This document shows, piece by piece, positions 22,559 through 33,900 of a DNA stretch of 64,000 bases. The notes beneath the pieces are model-generated. The model searched no databases, was not told the origin of the DNA, and worked only from the letters and a program-made list of their open reading frames with translations. The stretch lies in NCBI GenBank assembly GCA_964016885.1, contig OZ024743.1, positions 11,229,773 to 11,293,772 on the forward strand, written 5' to 3'. The position numbers and the translations under genes were made by a program. Origin of the DNA: Eledone cirrhosa (Eukaryota; Mollusca; Cephalopoda; Octopoda; Eledonidae). Each line of letters starts with the position of its first letter. Positions within the stretch are counted from its first letter, which is position 1.

Positions 22559-22990
22559 ATTTTTTTCCCTACAGGGGCGTCGGATAAAGAGGATATTGCA
22601 AAGACTGCTTACATAAAGTGTAGGGGGTCTACATAGAAATCGAATGAGATATAAAAGTGTGTACATAGTATATAAATATAGAATGCAATCCTCATATTAT
22701 TAGAGGACCTTTTGCTAAGGTCATTTGAAGGACTCATTACATTCAGTGTCACACTGATCAACATTGGTCATGCTGGTGTTAAGCTTTCCCTTTTCGCTAT
22801 TTTCACCTACCTTTTGAAACATTTACTGGAGGGAGAGCATCCTCTCTCTACCCTTACTTCCTTTTACGAGAGGTCAATGAGATTTTGTCTTCATTCCTTT
22901 CAGCTCACCCACTACTCAACCTCTTTCCTCTGTTAGAAATGGCTGGCGAGAGGATTTCCAGTATGAACTCAGTCGATATCCGGATTTGTA
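22559..22990 (-). mobile_element. Old Tx1-like 3' fragment
   Basis: On the plus strand this aligns by eye with the 3' UTR and last ORF2 codons of the other copies: ATTTTCACCTACCTTTTG, GGAGAGCATCCTCTCTCTAC and CCTTTCAGCTCACCCAC follow the same order as in copies A-E. It is the most diverged copy and has no open frame. It shows the lineage has been inserting at AAT tracts for a long time. Confidence 0.75.
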
Positions 22991-23246
22991 TATTGAATAA
23001 TATACGGGATGTTTATGAAAAATATTTTGTAGGCCTTTCGCTATGAATTTTTAAGATTGTGATCATCGTCTCACACTCAGCCTCTGCAAAAACAGGGGGG
23101 AAAGTAATCGACGCATTTCTAGCTTATTAGCTGTTATTGAACTAAATATCTCCCCGTTTTTGCTGAGGCTAATGTAAGCTTCAGTCTTATAGATTACAGC
23201 CTATGAGCTGATGAAACTCATTTGCATTCAGAGCGGTAGGCTTTAA

Positions 23247-23249
<3 letters not shown>
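22991..23249. other. Unassigned DNA beside a (TA)n tract
   Basis: No gene seen. A short AGCTGATGAAACTCATTTGC lies near 23210; it resembles part of a hammerhead core but lacks the second half. Confidence 0.3.
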
Positions 23250-23285
<36 letters not shown>

Positions 23286-23374
23286 TTAAAACAAAAACAA
23301 AAACAATCACGAAGGGTGCAGTACAAAGTGTTAGTATTAGGTTCACGCTTAAGAGTGGGGGGTAGGGGACGACG

Positions 23375-23398
23375 TTTTAGGGATAAGCCCTTCATCAG
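23375..23398 (-). ncRNA. Degenerate hammerhead ribozyme motif of a PLE
   Basis: On the minus strand CTGATGA (23392-23398) is followed by a stem II AGGG-CTTAT-CCCT and then AAAACGTC. The expected G12 of GAAA is an A here, which should abolish cleavage. The rest of the core is intact. Confidence 0.5.
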
Positions 23399-24603
23399 GA
23401 GAAAAGTGGGAAAGAAAAGAGATCCGAGAGTGGGAGGGGGAGTGGTGGAAAGACATTAAAAGGGAGGGAAATTTAAAGGGAAGGGAAAAAATTAAAAAGA
23501 GGGTAAAAAAATTAAAATGAAACAAGTGGTGAAAGGGTGTGAGAGGTGTAGGGGTGGTGGTAGGTGGATGGAAGGAAGCAGGGGGTCCGAGCGGGGGAAG
23601 GCGGAAGGTGGTATATGTGTATGTGTGTAGGTGTGCGTGTGTGTGTGTGTATGTGTGGATGTGATTGTGAGAGTTTGGGGAAGAACAAGGTTCCATATTC
23701 GGATAATAGGAAAACTAGTGTGAACATGCGGTGGGGTGTGAGTCAGTGTGTATGTGCGTGTGGATAGAGAGGGGTCAGAGGGGGTGGGGAGAGGGGGACC
23801 TGCGGAGTTCGGAGGCTGAGTATGTGTCTGTGAGGATACGCACGTGTGTGTTTTTGTGTGGTGTGGATACGTGGGAACGTATGGTTGCGTGTGTGCGAAA
23901 ATAGTGTAAGGGTTTGTGTGTGTTCCTGAATGTTTTACCGGTGAGTGTATGGAGAGATGGAGAAAAATCCGAGTATAAGAAGGTGGATGTCTAGAGCGTG
24001 TGACCAGTGGTGTAGCATCCGTGCAATGGTGCAGAGGAAGTAGAGAGTTGTGGGGTGCGCGCCCAACAGGAAGTGGTCAAGAAGGTCAAGGCAGGGTGGA
24101 AAGGGCAGGGCGAAGGATGCGAGAGAAAGGAGATAGCAGTGAGGAGGATGACAGACAGGCGAGTGGTAGGGATGGTCTGTATGTGTGTGTGGTTGGGGGT
24201 TAGTGGTGGTAGTGTGGATGTGGGGTGGGTGGTGTATCGGTGTGTACGTGGGTGTGGGTTAGTGTATGTATGCTGGTGTGTGTTCGTGTGTGTGTGGTGA
24301 TGGGGAAGGTGGGTTTGGGGGATGTTTAGTATTGGTGGTCGGATGTGGATGTGTGGATGGGGTAAATGGTGATAATAGGGTGTGTGAATAGTGTGGATGA
24401 GTGTATATATGTACTGGTGTGTGTGTGCGTGTTGAGGGTGTGGGTGCGCGTATGATAGGGGGGATGTTAGTATAATTGGTTGTGGGGTGGCTGGAAGTGG
24501 AGGGGATGGTGAATCTTGGGAGCGTTTTAGTGGTGTTAGTAGGGGGTATGTGTAGGGGAGGGGGACGGTCGAAGGTTAAAGGAAGAAGGGTGGGGAGTTC
24601 AGG

Positions 24604-24768
24604 TCAGGGGAGGGGGATCTGTAGGGTGAAGATGGTGTGTTGTTCGGCCCTAAGGCGAGTTGTGGGGGTTCCATGGCATTCGATCAGGCCACAGACGATG
24701 AGGTTGTTGGCGAAGTGTCCAGGGGAACCAAAGTGGCGGGCGATGGGGGAACTCCCGCCCAGACGAAT
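24604..24768 (-). pseudogene. GIY-YIG endonuclease C-terminal fragment of a PLE
   Basis: An open 55-codon stretch ending in TGA reads ARHFGSPGHFANNLIVCGL and then RLRAEQHTIFTL. The HF-SPGH pattern followed by a hydrophobic segment and a RL--E--I-FRL-like end is typical of the last part of GIY-YIG domains in Penelope-like elements. The catalytic GIY-YIG residues and the RT lie outside the retained piece. It belongs to a different PLE type from the one at 58216, whose sequence is dissimilar. Confidence 0.6.
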
Positions 24769-24777
24769 ATCTATCTA

Positions 24778-24809
<32 letters not shown>

Positions 24810-24953
24810 GAGTATATGTTGGTTGTTTACCGACACCTCAGTATGCAGACTGGAGCACTCGACGTAGTACGCAGGTTGGTTTGTTTACTCCGGAGTAATG
24901 TAAACTAATTAAGTCAAATATGTAAAATTTGGCTTCGTTTATTATAAATTATA

Positions 24954-25008
24954 GATATACTGCTATATATATTTCAGTGACAGCCATCATTGGCTGTGAC
25001 CTCTTCAG
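24954..25008 (-). ncRNA. Hammerhead ribozyme-like motif
   Basis: On the minus strand CTGAAGA (25002-25008) fits CUGANGA, since position 7 is variable. A long stem II pairs GTCACAGCC with GGCTGTCAC with one mismatch, then GAAA lies at 24972-24975. Stem III ATATA/TATAT and C as the cleavage base (24954) follow. Stem I does not pair locally, so activity as a monomer is doubtful. It sits near TA-rich DNA between two PLE segments. Confidence 0.5.
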
Positions 25009-25119
25009 GCAGTCCTAATTGGTGTGGGAGAGACAGGTACACATGTTGTTGAAGTGTGTTTTACTCCGTCAATACTCCGATATGTCCAGCTCCTGGTTGT
25101 GTTGTTATTCCTCTGAGGA

Positions 25120-25126
<7 letters not shown>

Positions 25127-25209
<83 letters not shown>

Positions 25210-25240
25210 GTGTGTGTGCGTGTGTGTGTGCGTGCGTGTG
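25127..25240. repeat. (TG)n microsatellite
   Basis: About 114 bp of TG with CG interruptions toward the 3' end. Confidence 0.95.
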
Positions 25241-25330
25241 TGTGAAGTAATTCCGTCGGAAAGGTACAGGAAAAAAGAGTGCTCTATGTAGGTTACAGAG
25301 CTTATTAGTTACGTAATAAACAACATAAGA

Positions 25331-25400
25331 TAATTATTTCATTTACCAGTGGTTTCTTGAAAGCAGATATATCTGCTTTCAGTCGTCAGAATGAATAAAA
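25331..25400 (-). ncRNA. Hammerhead ribozyme (left arm copy)
   Basis: The reverse complement of the motif at 26188-26256, with all the same elements: CTGACGA at 25383-25389, a 10-bp stem II, GAAA, a 3-bp stem III, and the predicted cleavage after A at 25344. See the right arm copy for pairing details. Confidence 0.7.
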
Positions 25401-25488
25401 CATGGTGTTTTTATTAAATGTGGATTTGAAAACAAAATATAAGAAATATGAAAGCGAGGCTGAGGAAACAACGGGCGAAGAAGAAAAG

Positions 25489-25540
<52 letters not shown>

Positions 25541-25594
25541 CGTTTCTGAATTTGTTTAGCAAGATTCTTTATCTGAAATCGTGTGTTGAAACCG

Positions 25595-25912
25595 ATATTG
25601 TTATACTTTGGGAGGGTCATGTTGCCAATAAGAAACACACGCACCAGTTGCTTTCACTTCAATTTATTATATATTTATAAATTTATAAATTTACAAATCT
25701 ACAAACTTATAAATTTCTGGTTGGTTGGTTGGTTCCACAACCAGATAGTTGTTTATATATAAACAACTATCTGGTTGTGGAACCAACCAACCAACCAGAA
25801 ATTTATAAGTTTGTAGATTTGTAAATTTGTAAATTTATAAATATATAATAAATTGAAGTGAAAGCAACTGGTGCGTGTGTTTCTTATTGGCAACATGACC
25901 CTCCCAAAGTAT

Positions 25913-25920
<8 letters not shown>
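25595..25920. repeat. Near-perfect 326-bp palindrome
   Basis: The centre is between 25757 and 25758 (GTTTATA/TATAAAC), with arms of 163 bp each and one mismatch that I could find. The ends read ATATTGTTATACTTTGGG and then (TA)n. A related end, TATTGTTATACTTGGGGAGG, occurs at 59947 and in inverted form near 60300, so this is a repeat family. Confidence 0.9.
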
Positions 25921-25952
<32 letters not shown>

Positions 25953-26187
25953 ATATAAAATAAATAAATAAACAAATATACACACACTCAACCACGCGCA
26001 TATACTTAAAAAGTACGTAGACATAAGTTGTCACATAAGCGTATATGTATCAAGCGACATGGACAAAATACATACACATACATATACATGAAGTAATAAG
26101 AATAAATAAATAAATGAATAAGAACAACAAATATTCAAAGTCAAAAATAAAAAACATTTCAAATCCGCATTTAATAAAAACACCATG

Positions 26188-26256
26188 TTTTATTCATTCT
26201 GACGACTGAAAGCAGATATATCTGCTTTCAAGAAACCACTGGTAAATGAAATAATT
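26188..26256 (+). ncRNA. Hammerhead ribozyme (right arm copy)
   Basis: Stem I pairs 26190-26198 (TTATTCATT) with 26245-26254, 9 bp with one bulged A. The core is CTGACGA (26199-26205). Stem II is a perfect 10-bp helix, TGAAAGCAGA with TCTGCTTTCA and a TATA loop. Then comes GAAA (26232-26235), a minimal stem III ACC-ACT-GGT, and A26244 as the cleavage base. The only irregularity is an apparent C-A pair at 10.1/11.1. Short stem III and an open stem I match hammerheads described from Penelope-like elements. It likely processes PLE transcripts by self-cleavage. Confidence 0.72.
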
Positions 26257-26279
26257 ATCTTATGTTGTTTATTACATAA

Positions 26280-27589
26280 CTATATATATATATATATATA
26301 TAATGTAACGAAGATCGCTGGTATAAATACAGCGTCCCCCGGCCAGCGTCTAGCTCACTTAATGAATCTGGCAAAATGCAGTTATGCAGCTTTAATCAAC
26401 TGTTCAGAGTGCACACATTTAGTTTACTGTAGATAGTTGGCTGTATTTTTAGTTAGAGATAGATGTAAATATCTCGCTCCTGGACGATCGTTCCTGTGTA
26501 ATATAACTTTACAAATGCAGATTTTACTTCTGCAATGTTCAGAAAATCACGCAAAGTCACCGGATATTTACGTAATTGGGCTATTACACGTCTTCAGCAG
26601 GTTCACCTAGTATTATGCGATAGTTCCATGCAGTGTCAGCCAGCCTTCACTACTGGATAAGATATCTAGCACTTCACGGCAGTCCCCCACTCTGCCTCTA
26701 ATGAAAAGAGGAAGAATTTCTCGCAGACCATAACACGTGATTTTGGTAGTTGAATTCAAACAAAGGAATTCGCGCCAAAACGAAGAACTTAACCGGCTTC
26801 GTGCATATGTGTATACTTAGATAACGAGGTTCATACATATATACACATATACAAGGAAATAAAATCGGATGTGATACAAAGTCAAATATAAAATTTAATT
26901 TTAGGAAACACGTACTGAACAAAAGAACATGATTTTGTTGAGCGAGAAAAACAATGTATATGACTTTTAAGTAGAGGTCAACGCTTAGCTTAAATTTCAA
27001 CTTGGTCTTTCGTGTCGAATTTTTTTATGTATATATCACGTGTAAGTTCAACCAGCCACTGTGTATGTAAATCAACTCATACGGGAATGTATTTGAAGTC
27101 ATTAAGTTGGTGTTTCTTTGCAACGAGGGTTTTTTTTTTTTCGCTCGTTTGAGATGAGTGATGCAATCAGGATTTTGCATTTTCAGTTGTACATAGTAAA
27201 CAGTGACCGCTGTGGCCATTGTATGCATTTGTCTTTGCAACAATAGTTGATTTTATTGTGGGGTCACCTTTCCATTTGTGTTTCAAAACTCAAACATATT
27301 TCAGGAGGTACTATATTGTATATGAGATATCAGGAGACCAGACATAAATGCAAGGCTAAAATATATGCTAAACATTGATTTATCGCTATTAAGTCAAGTA
27401 TAATTATATCCCCTAAGAAATTTATGTTCTTTTTATTTTACGTATAATATATGTTGTCTGGTGAAGCAACGGGGTCCTGGGGCCATATTGGATTAAAACG
27501 TGATTTTCATTATAGACCAACAATAGCCATCTCATAGATTGACTGATCGTGAAACTTAAAATGACAACAAAAGGTATCAGCCGAATATA
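26280..27589. other. Unassigned DNA with a possible LTR-like block
   Basis: After a (TA)n tract, 26304-26590 starts TGTAACG, has TATAAATA near 26322 and ends ATTACA, but no flanking duplication was found. The rest, to 27589, holds nothing recognisable. Confidence 0.3.
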
Positions 27590-27740
27590 TATATATGTGT
27601 GTGTGTTTGTGTGTGACAGTGTGTGTCTGTGTGTGTCTGTGTGTCTGTATGTGTGTATGTATGTGTGTGTATGTATGTGTGTGTACATTTGTATGTGAGT
27701 GTGCACGTGTGCGTTTGTTAGTGTATGTGTATGTTTATGT
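27590..27740. repeat. Imperfect (GT)n/(TATG)n tract
   Basis: A GT-rich tract with TCTG and TATG interruptions. The 112-codon minus frame is mostly a translation of this repeat. Confidence 0.8.
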
Positions 27741-28974
27741 AAAGAGCAGTAAGTACACATAATTATGTTAAGCGAATATGCTTAGTATGATGTGTTCTGA
27801 TTAACGCCAAGGGTAATCATGTGAATATAATCGTGCTTTTAAGGCCAGTGCTGAACTAATGAACATAACCAATTAAATTAGTAATTAAGGAAGTAGCTTA
27901 GCAAAATATTGAAAAAATTTAATTAAATAATTAAGTTGCCATTAATAATATGGAATATTCTAAAATGAAGTGGAAGTACACGATAAATTCATTACTGTGG
28001 GTGCATTATAGATGTATTATGGAAGATTGTATGAGGGTAAACAAGATATACAAAGCATTTAAAACATTTAAAACATGCCTTTATATCCGCGTAGAGTGGG
28101 AGAAAACGAGCCCGTCCTCATTTTCAATGCTAAAATCTTCCACAATCATAAACTTTGTACCTATCAGATCATTTCATCAGAAACATGATCAAATGTGATC
28201 TCGCCGTGGCTAGTATATCTATGACTACATTATTCAATGTCTTTTGTTTTATAGAACGGCCAAGTGTGATTTGAGGGATATCCGTGTGCTATTTGTAACA
28301 GAATTATAGACTCCCGAGTCAACTTGAGAGATTGCATCTACTATCTATTGCTCTACTATCTGTTGTTATGCAGTTACCAATGAACCAGTCGCAGATTCAG
28401 TCATGGAGTTATATGCCTAGGAGAATTTACATCAGTCACAACGTAAATTTCTTGGATAGATGAAGTGTGAAGTTCATTTGTTTTCAATTGTAATCAACAA
28501 AGCATTAGTAGAACTTCTAATAGTTTTTTACTTACCGGAGTGCGGGGATATATTGTGCAGTAAGGGAGACATTATATTTTGATGTAATTAGACTAGATGT
28601 ACCACGAGCTATTTGCGACATATGTGCACCACCAGGGTGAGCTAAGTAATGACTGATAATATTTCTTCTAGACACAAACCACTTACTTATTCATTAGTAG
28701 CTGCACTTCCGCAGTACAGATGACGAATACCGGTTACAACCTAGAAATAACATTGGAGCATATGCATGGTCATTCGGCGTCCTAGAAATAGCATCCAAAT
28801 CTCCCTGAAACTACACTCTATCAAAACAGAATACGTTGTATAATGTAGTCCTCTATCTAATGAAATATATGGAAAGTCTTTCGTTGGAATATTTTCACTT
28901 TCAGATATTCTTAATCAGAGCAACTTAAGGATAAACAACAACAACCGCTTACTACATTTGTGATGAGTATCTGG
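27741..28974. other. Unassigned AT-rich DNA
   Basis: No supported coding region or RNA gene seen. Confidence 0.4.
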
Positions 28975-29300
28975 CCATCACCAAACTGAGAAGCATTTAC
29001 ACCACAACGACCCCTCTCCCATAATGTATTTACTAAAGGATGACCACACCTACTCAACATTTACAATGATGCAGTCTTAGCGTGTCCCTCCGCATCAACA
29101 GCTATGGCATGCTGAGACAATCATGCAGATCATCTTGGCAGCAGATGGGCAGCCAAAACAGCGGGATGTAATCCTTCGAAGGAGTGAAGAGCATACGCTC
29201 CAATCTAGTCAGATGAAAACAAATCAAATTATGATGGAGTTCTCTAGAGGAAATCATTAATGTAAAGGATGCTTTCATGAATTGCACAGCTTGTAAGCTG
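28975..29300 (-). pseudogene. Ancient Tx1-like ORF2 fragment
   Basis: The minus strand contains LTRLERMLF and then PICCQDDLHDCLSMP in order, matching the LTALERLLFRF and RRSICCQHPLRGGLGMPW blocks of copies C and D. The plus-strand sequence around 29040 (GGATGACCACACCTACTC) also follows the order seen in copy C near 21065. This is a very old copy of the post-RT region, with no tail or microsatellite left. Confidence 0.65.
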
Positions 29301-29667
29301 CCCCGCTTCCCAAATCCATCAGCGCCTTCTGATAACTTGCCAAGGGTTCTGCAAAGTTAACTTAACTTTGCAGGACCCTACTTCCCATCAATCTTTATAC
29401 AGGATAGATATGTAAGAAGCACTCCCGTTGAAAAGGCTAGCACATTTGCTATCCATTTTGTTTCCAGCTCCACACTGCACACAGAAATTCTTCCCAAATT
29501 TCTCTTTTTGGTTCTTCCTGTCTCACCCTCACGTATGACATGAAGTATAATCCCGATTTTTATACCGTTTATTGTATTGTATGGGCGATCCCTTGGTGAT
29601 AATACAAGAAAAGATTACAGTTGTTGTTGGTATTAATATTATTATTAATAATACTATTATCATTATG
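29301..29667. other. Unassigned DNA
   Basis: A small perfect hairpin GCAAAGTTAA/TTAACTTTGC near 29352-29371 is the only structure seen. A short ATT/ATA-rich tract precedes the next SINE. Confidence 0.4.
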
Positions 29668-29762
29668 GCGGTGGATTGACAGCGTCGGTAGAGTGTTTGA
29701 CAACATGCTTTGAGTCATAAAGTTACGTCCCTTTACGTTCTTAGTTTAAATCCTGGGGATTA
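29668..29762 (+). mobile_element. SINE family 1, head only
   Basis: GCGGTGGATTGACAGCGTCG with a box B-like AGTTTAAATCCTGGGG near 29740. The body after the tRNA-like part is missing. Confidence 0.7.
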
Positions 29763-30734
29763 TAGAGATAGTCAGAGAGAAATAGAGACAAAGAAGAAAT
29801 GAATATGAATTATGAGTGTTTTTGGAAATCCGGTACAATCAGTGCCGGATTTCCATTGTGCTTAGGTGTGCTTAAGCACAGTGCCCCGTTAGCCAGAGGG
29901 ACACATCTTTTAGTCCCCAAAAATGTTTACGGTTGAATTTTTCAAATGTTTGGGACCTCATTTGTCCTAAATCCGGCACTGGATACAATGCAAATTACAT
30001 ATACAAGAGTGAAAATCAGAGTACAGTAAAATATGAAGTCAAGTATGAAAAACAAAATAAAACAAAACAATGGTTTAAATGTTTGTTATTTATTACGATA
30101 CACTACTCTAGTTTTCACTTATATAATTCTTATTTGCATTGTACTGGCTTTCCCAAAACAATCACAGTCACATATCTTACATGCTTCATATCAACTATAC
30201 TCCTTCGAAAATATATCAAACATATTAATGGCGATAAGTGACGACGGAAAAACGAACAGAGAGAGCGAGAAAAAGGGAGAGAGAGAAAGGAGAAGACAGT
30301 GTGAGGGAGAGAAGGGAGGGGAAAGATTACCAATCATTTGTAAATTAATGCAAAATTAGCAGAATAATGTAATCGTATCCGAACTAAAATTGAAATAATA
30401 ACACGCTAAAGTATAACACTTAATATAAGAAATTGCCTCGAGTTGGAATCATATATTTGTTGAATAAAACCGACCACAGTCAGGGCGTCTCGTTATAGGT
30501 GACCATAGGCTATTTCTCTCGGTATTTCACTTAAAAACCAATTTGGATTTGAAATTGACCAAGGGTTACTTCGCTCTTCTTATTTTTATGTCTCGGTGTT
30601 TATTTATATGAATATATGTTTGAATGAATATATGTTTGTTTATTTATATGCGTGAATGAATATAGTGTGCAAATGTATGTACATATTTATATACTCACAT
30701 ACTTATACAAACAGAGACACACACATATATACAC

Positions 30735-30781
<47 letters not shown>

Positions 30782-30962
30782 GGATTACCAAAAGACAAAT
30801 CCTTGTGTCTGGAGTCACGATAACACGCGGTCGGTAAATAAATATATTTTTTATATTATCTAGTGAGTCTGGGGATTTCTTCTGTATTTGAATGAAACAT
30901 ATGTAAATCAATTAAATAATGTTGTAATGTATTGAACTTTTATATGTGTATATTTTCGTTTT
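29763..30962. other. Unassigned DNA with small repeats
   Basis: It contains a GAGAGA-rich patch (30250-30320) and a (TG)n(CG)n tract at 30740-30781. The sequence GAATGAAACATATGTAA near 30890 recurs in similar form at 55010. No gene seen. Confidence 0.4.
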
Positions 30963-33900
30963 ATTGTTTCATTGGTTTAGACTGGCTCTCTCCATGTGTG
31001 AGTACCGTTGTTTCATTGGTTTAGACTGGCTCTCTCTCCATGTGTGAGTACCGTTGTTTCATTGGTTTAGTCTGGCTCTCTCTCCATGTGTGAGTACCGT
31101 TGTTTCATTGGTTTAGTCTGGCTCTCTCTCCATGTGTGAGTACCGTTGTTTCATTGGTTTAGTCAGGCTCTCTCCATGTGTGAGTACCGTTGTTTCATTG
31201 GTTTAGACTGGCTCTCTCTCCATGTGTGAGTACCGTTGTTTCATTGGTTTAGTCTGGCTCTCTCTCCATGTGTGAGTACCGTTGTTTCATTGGTTTAGTC
31301 TGGCTCTCTCTCCATGTGTGAGTACCGCTGTTTCATTGGTTTAGTCTGGCTCTCTCTCCGTGTGTGAGTACCGTTGTTTCATTGGTTTAGTCTGGCTCTC
31401 TCTCCATGTGTGAGTACCGTTGTTTCATTGGTTTAGTCTGGCTCTCTCTCCGTGTGTGAGTACCGTTGTTTCATTGATTTAGTATGACTCTCTCTCCGTG
31501 TGTGAGTACCGTTGTTTCATTGGTTTAGTCAGGCTCTCTCCATGTGTGAGTACCGTTGTTTCATTGGTTTAGTCTGGCTCTCTCCATGTGTGAGTACCAT
31601 TGTTTCATTGGTTTAGACTGGCTCTCTCTCCATGTGTGAGTACCGTTGTTTCATTGGTTTAGTCTGGCTCTCTCTCCATGTGTGAGAACCGTTGTTTCAT
31701 TGGTTTAGTCTGGCTCTCTCTCCATGTGTGAGGACCGTTGTTTCATTGGTTTAGTATGGCTCTCTCTCCATGTGTGAGTACCGTTGTTTCATTGGTTTAG
31801 TCTGGCTCTCTCTCCATGTGTGAGTACCGTTGTTTCATTGGTTTAGTCTGGCTATCTCTCCATGTGTGAGTACCGTTGTTTCATTGGTTTAGTCTGGCTC
31901 TCTCTCCATGTGTGAGGACCGTTGTTTCATTGGTTTAGTATGGCTCTCTCTCCGTGTGTGAGTACCGTTGTTTCATTGGTTTAGTCAGGCTCTCTCCATG
32001 TGTGAGTACCATTGTTTCATTGGTTTAGACTGGCTCTCTCTCCATGTGTGAGTACCGTTGTTTCATTGGTTTAGACTGGCTCTCTCCATGTGTGAGTACC
32101 ATTGTTTCATTGGTTTAGACTGGCTCTCTCTCCATGTGTGAGTACCGTTGTTTCATTGGTTTAGTCTGGCTCTCTCTCCATGTGTGAGGACCGTTGTTTC
32201 ATTGGTTTAGTATGGCTCTCTCTCCGTGTGTGAGTACCGTTGTTTCATTGGTTTAGTCAGGCTCTCTCCATGTGTGAGTACCATTGTTTCATTGGTTTAG
32301 ACTGGCTCTCTCTCCATGTGTGAGTACCGTTGTTTCATTGGTTTAGACTGGCTCTCTCCATGTGTGAGTACCATTGTTTCATTGGTTTAGACTGGCTCTC
32401 TCTCCATGTGTGAGTACCGTTGTTTCATTGGTTTAGTCTGGCTCTCTCTCCATGTGTGAGTAACGTTGTTTCATTGGTTTAGTCTGGCTCTCTCTCCATG
32501 TGTGAGTACCGTTGTTTCATTGGTTTAGTCTGGCTCTCTCTCCATGTGTGAGTACCGTTGTTTCATTGGTTTAGTCTGGCTCTCTCTCCATGTGTGATTA
32601 ACGTTGTTTCATTGGTTTAGTCTGGCTCTCTCTCCATGTGTGATTAACGTTGTTTCATTGGTTTAGACTGGCTCTCTCTCCATGTGTGATTAACGTTGTT
32701 TCATTGGTTTAGTCTGGCTCTCTCTCCATGTGTGAGTACCGTTGTTTCATTGGTTTAGTCTGGCTCTCTCTCCATGTGTGATTAACGTTGTTTCATTGGT
32801 TTAGTCTGGCTCTCTCTCCATGTGTGATTAACGTTGTTTCATTGGTTTAGTCTGGCTCTCTCCATGTGTGAGTACCGTTGTTTCATTGGTTTAGTCTGGC
32901 TCTCTCTCCGTGTGTGATTAACGTTGTTTCATTGGTTTAGTCTGGCTCTCTCTCCATGTGTGATTAACGTTGTTTCATTGGTTTAGTCTGGCTCTCTCTC
33001 CATGTGTGAGTACCGTTGTTTCATTGGTTTAGTCTGGCTCTCTCTCCATGTGTGATTAACGTTGTTTCATTGGTTTAGTCTGGCTCTCTCTCCATGTGTG
33101 ATTAACGTTGTTTCATTGGTTTAGACTGGCTCTCTCTCCATGTGTGAGTACCGTTGTTTCATTGGTTTAGACTGGCTCTCTCTCCATGTGTGAGGACCGT
33201 TGTTTCATTGGTTTAGTCTGGCTTTCTCTCCATGTGTGAGTACCGTTGTTTCATTGGTTTAGTCAGGCTCTCTCCATGTGTGAGTACCGTTGTTTCATTG
33301 GTTTAGTCTGGCTCTCTCCATGTGTGAGTACCGTTGTTTCATTGGTTTAGACTGGCTCTCTCCATGTGTGAGTAACGTTGTTTCATTGGTTTAGACTGGC
33401 TCTCTCCATGTGTCAGTAACGTTGTTTCATTTGTTTAGACTGGCTCTCTCTCCATGTGTGAGTACCGTTGTTTCATTGGTTTAGTCTGGCTCTCTCTCCA
33501 TGTGTCAGTAACGTTGTTTCATTGGTTTAGTCAGGCTCTCTCTGTGTGTGAGTACCGTTGTTTCATTGGTTTAGTCAGGCTCTCTCTCCATGTGTGAGTA
33601 CCGTTGTTTCATTGGTTTAGTCTGGCTCTCTCCATGTGTGAGTACCGTTGTTTCATTGGTTTAGTCTGGCTCTCTCCATGTGTGAGTACCGTTGTTTCAT
33701 TGGTTTAGTCTGGCTCTCTCTCCATGTGTGAGTACCGTTGTTTCATTGGTTTAGACTGGCTCTCTCACCGTGTGTGAGTACCGTTGTTTCATTGGTTTAG
33801 ACTGGCTCTCTCTCCATGGGTGAGTACCGTTGTTTCATTGGTTTAGACTGGCTCTCTCTCCATGTGTGAGTACCGTTGTTTCATTGGTTTAGACTGGCTC

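Larger units (their letters stand above)
23250..24806 (-). mobile_element. Penelope-like element, 5'-truncated 3' part
   Basis: Minus strand: a GIY-YIG domain end (24604-24768), then a strongly strand-biased 3' region (G/T-rich on plus, C/A-rich on the element strand), a hammerhead-like motif at 23375-23398, a GTTTTTGTTTTAAC segment, and finally (TA)n at 23250-23284. Another CTCT/TATA tract at 24771-24806 marks the truncated 5' edge. The RT domain is missing. Assignment rests on the endonuclease fragment plus the hammerhead and TA-tract setting. Confidence 0.7.
25309..26279. repeat. Nested long inverted repeat of PLE type
   Basis: The outer arms 25309-25437 and 26160-26279 are near-identical reverse complements of about 120 bp. 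Each contains a hammerhead motif, so the two ribozymes point outward in opposite orientation. Inside lies a second, near-perfect palindrome (25595-25920) flanked by TA tracts. The spacer DNA between outer and inner arms differs on the two sides, so it is not one simple foldback. It may be two PLE termini in inverted order around a second palindromic insertion. A hairpin read artefact is a possible alternative for the inner part. Confidence 0.8.

Noticed and set aside
30880..30910. Hammerhead half-motif GAATGAAACATATGTAA
   Set aside because: The upstream CTGGGGA does not match CUGANGA and no stem I pairs. The related site near 55010 fails too.
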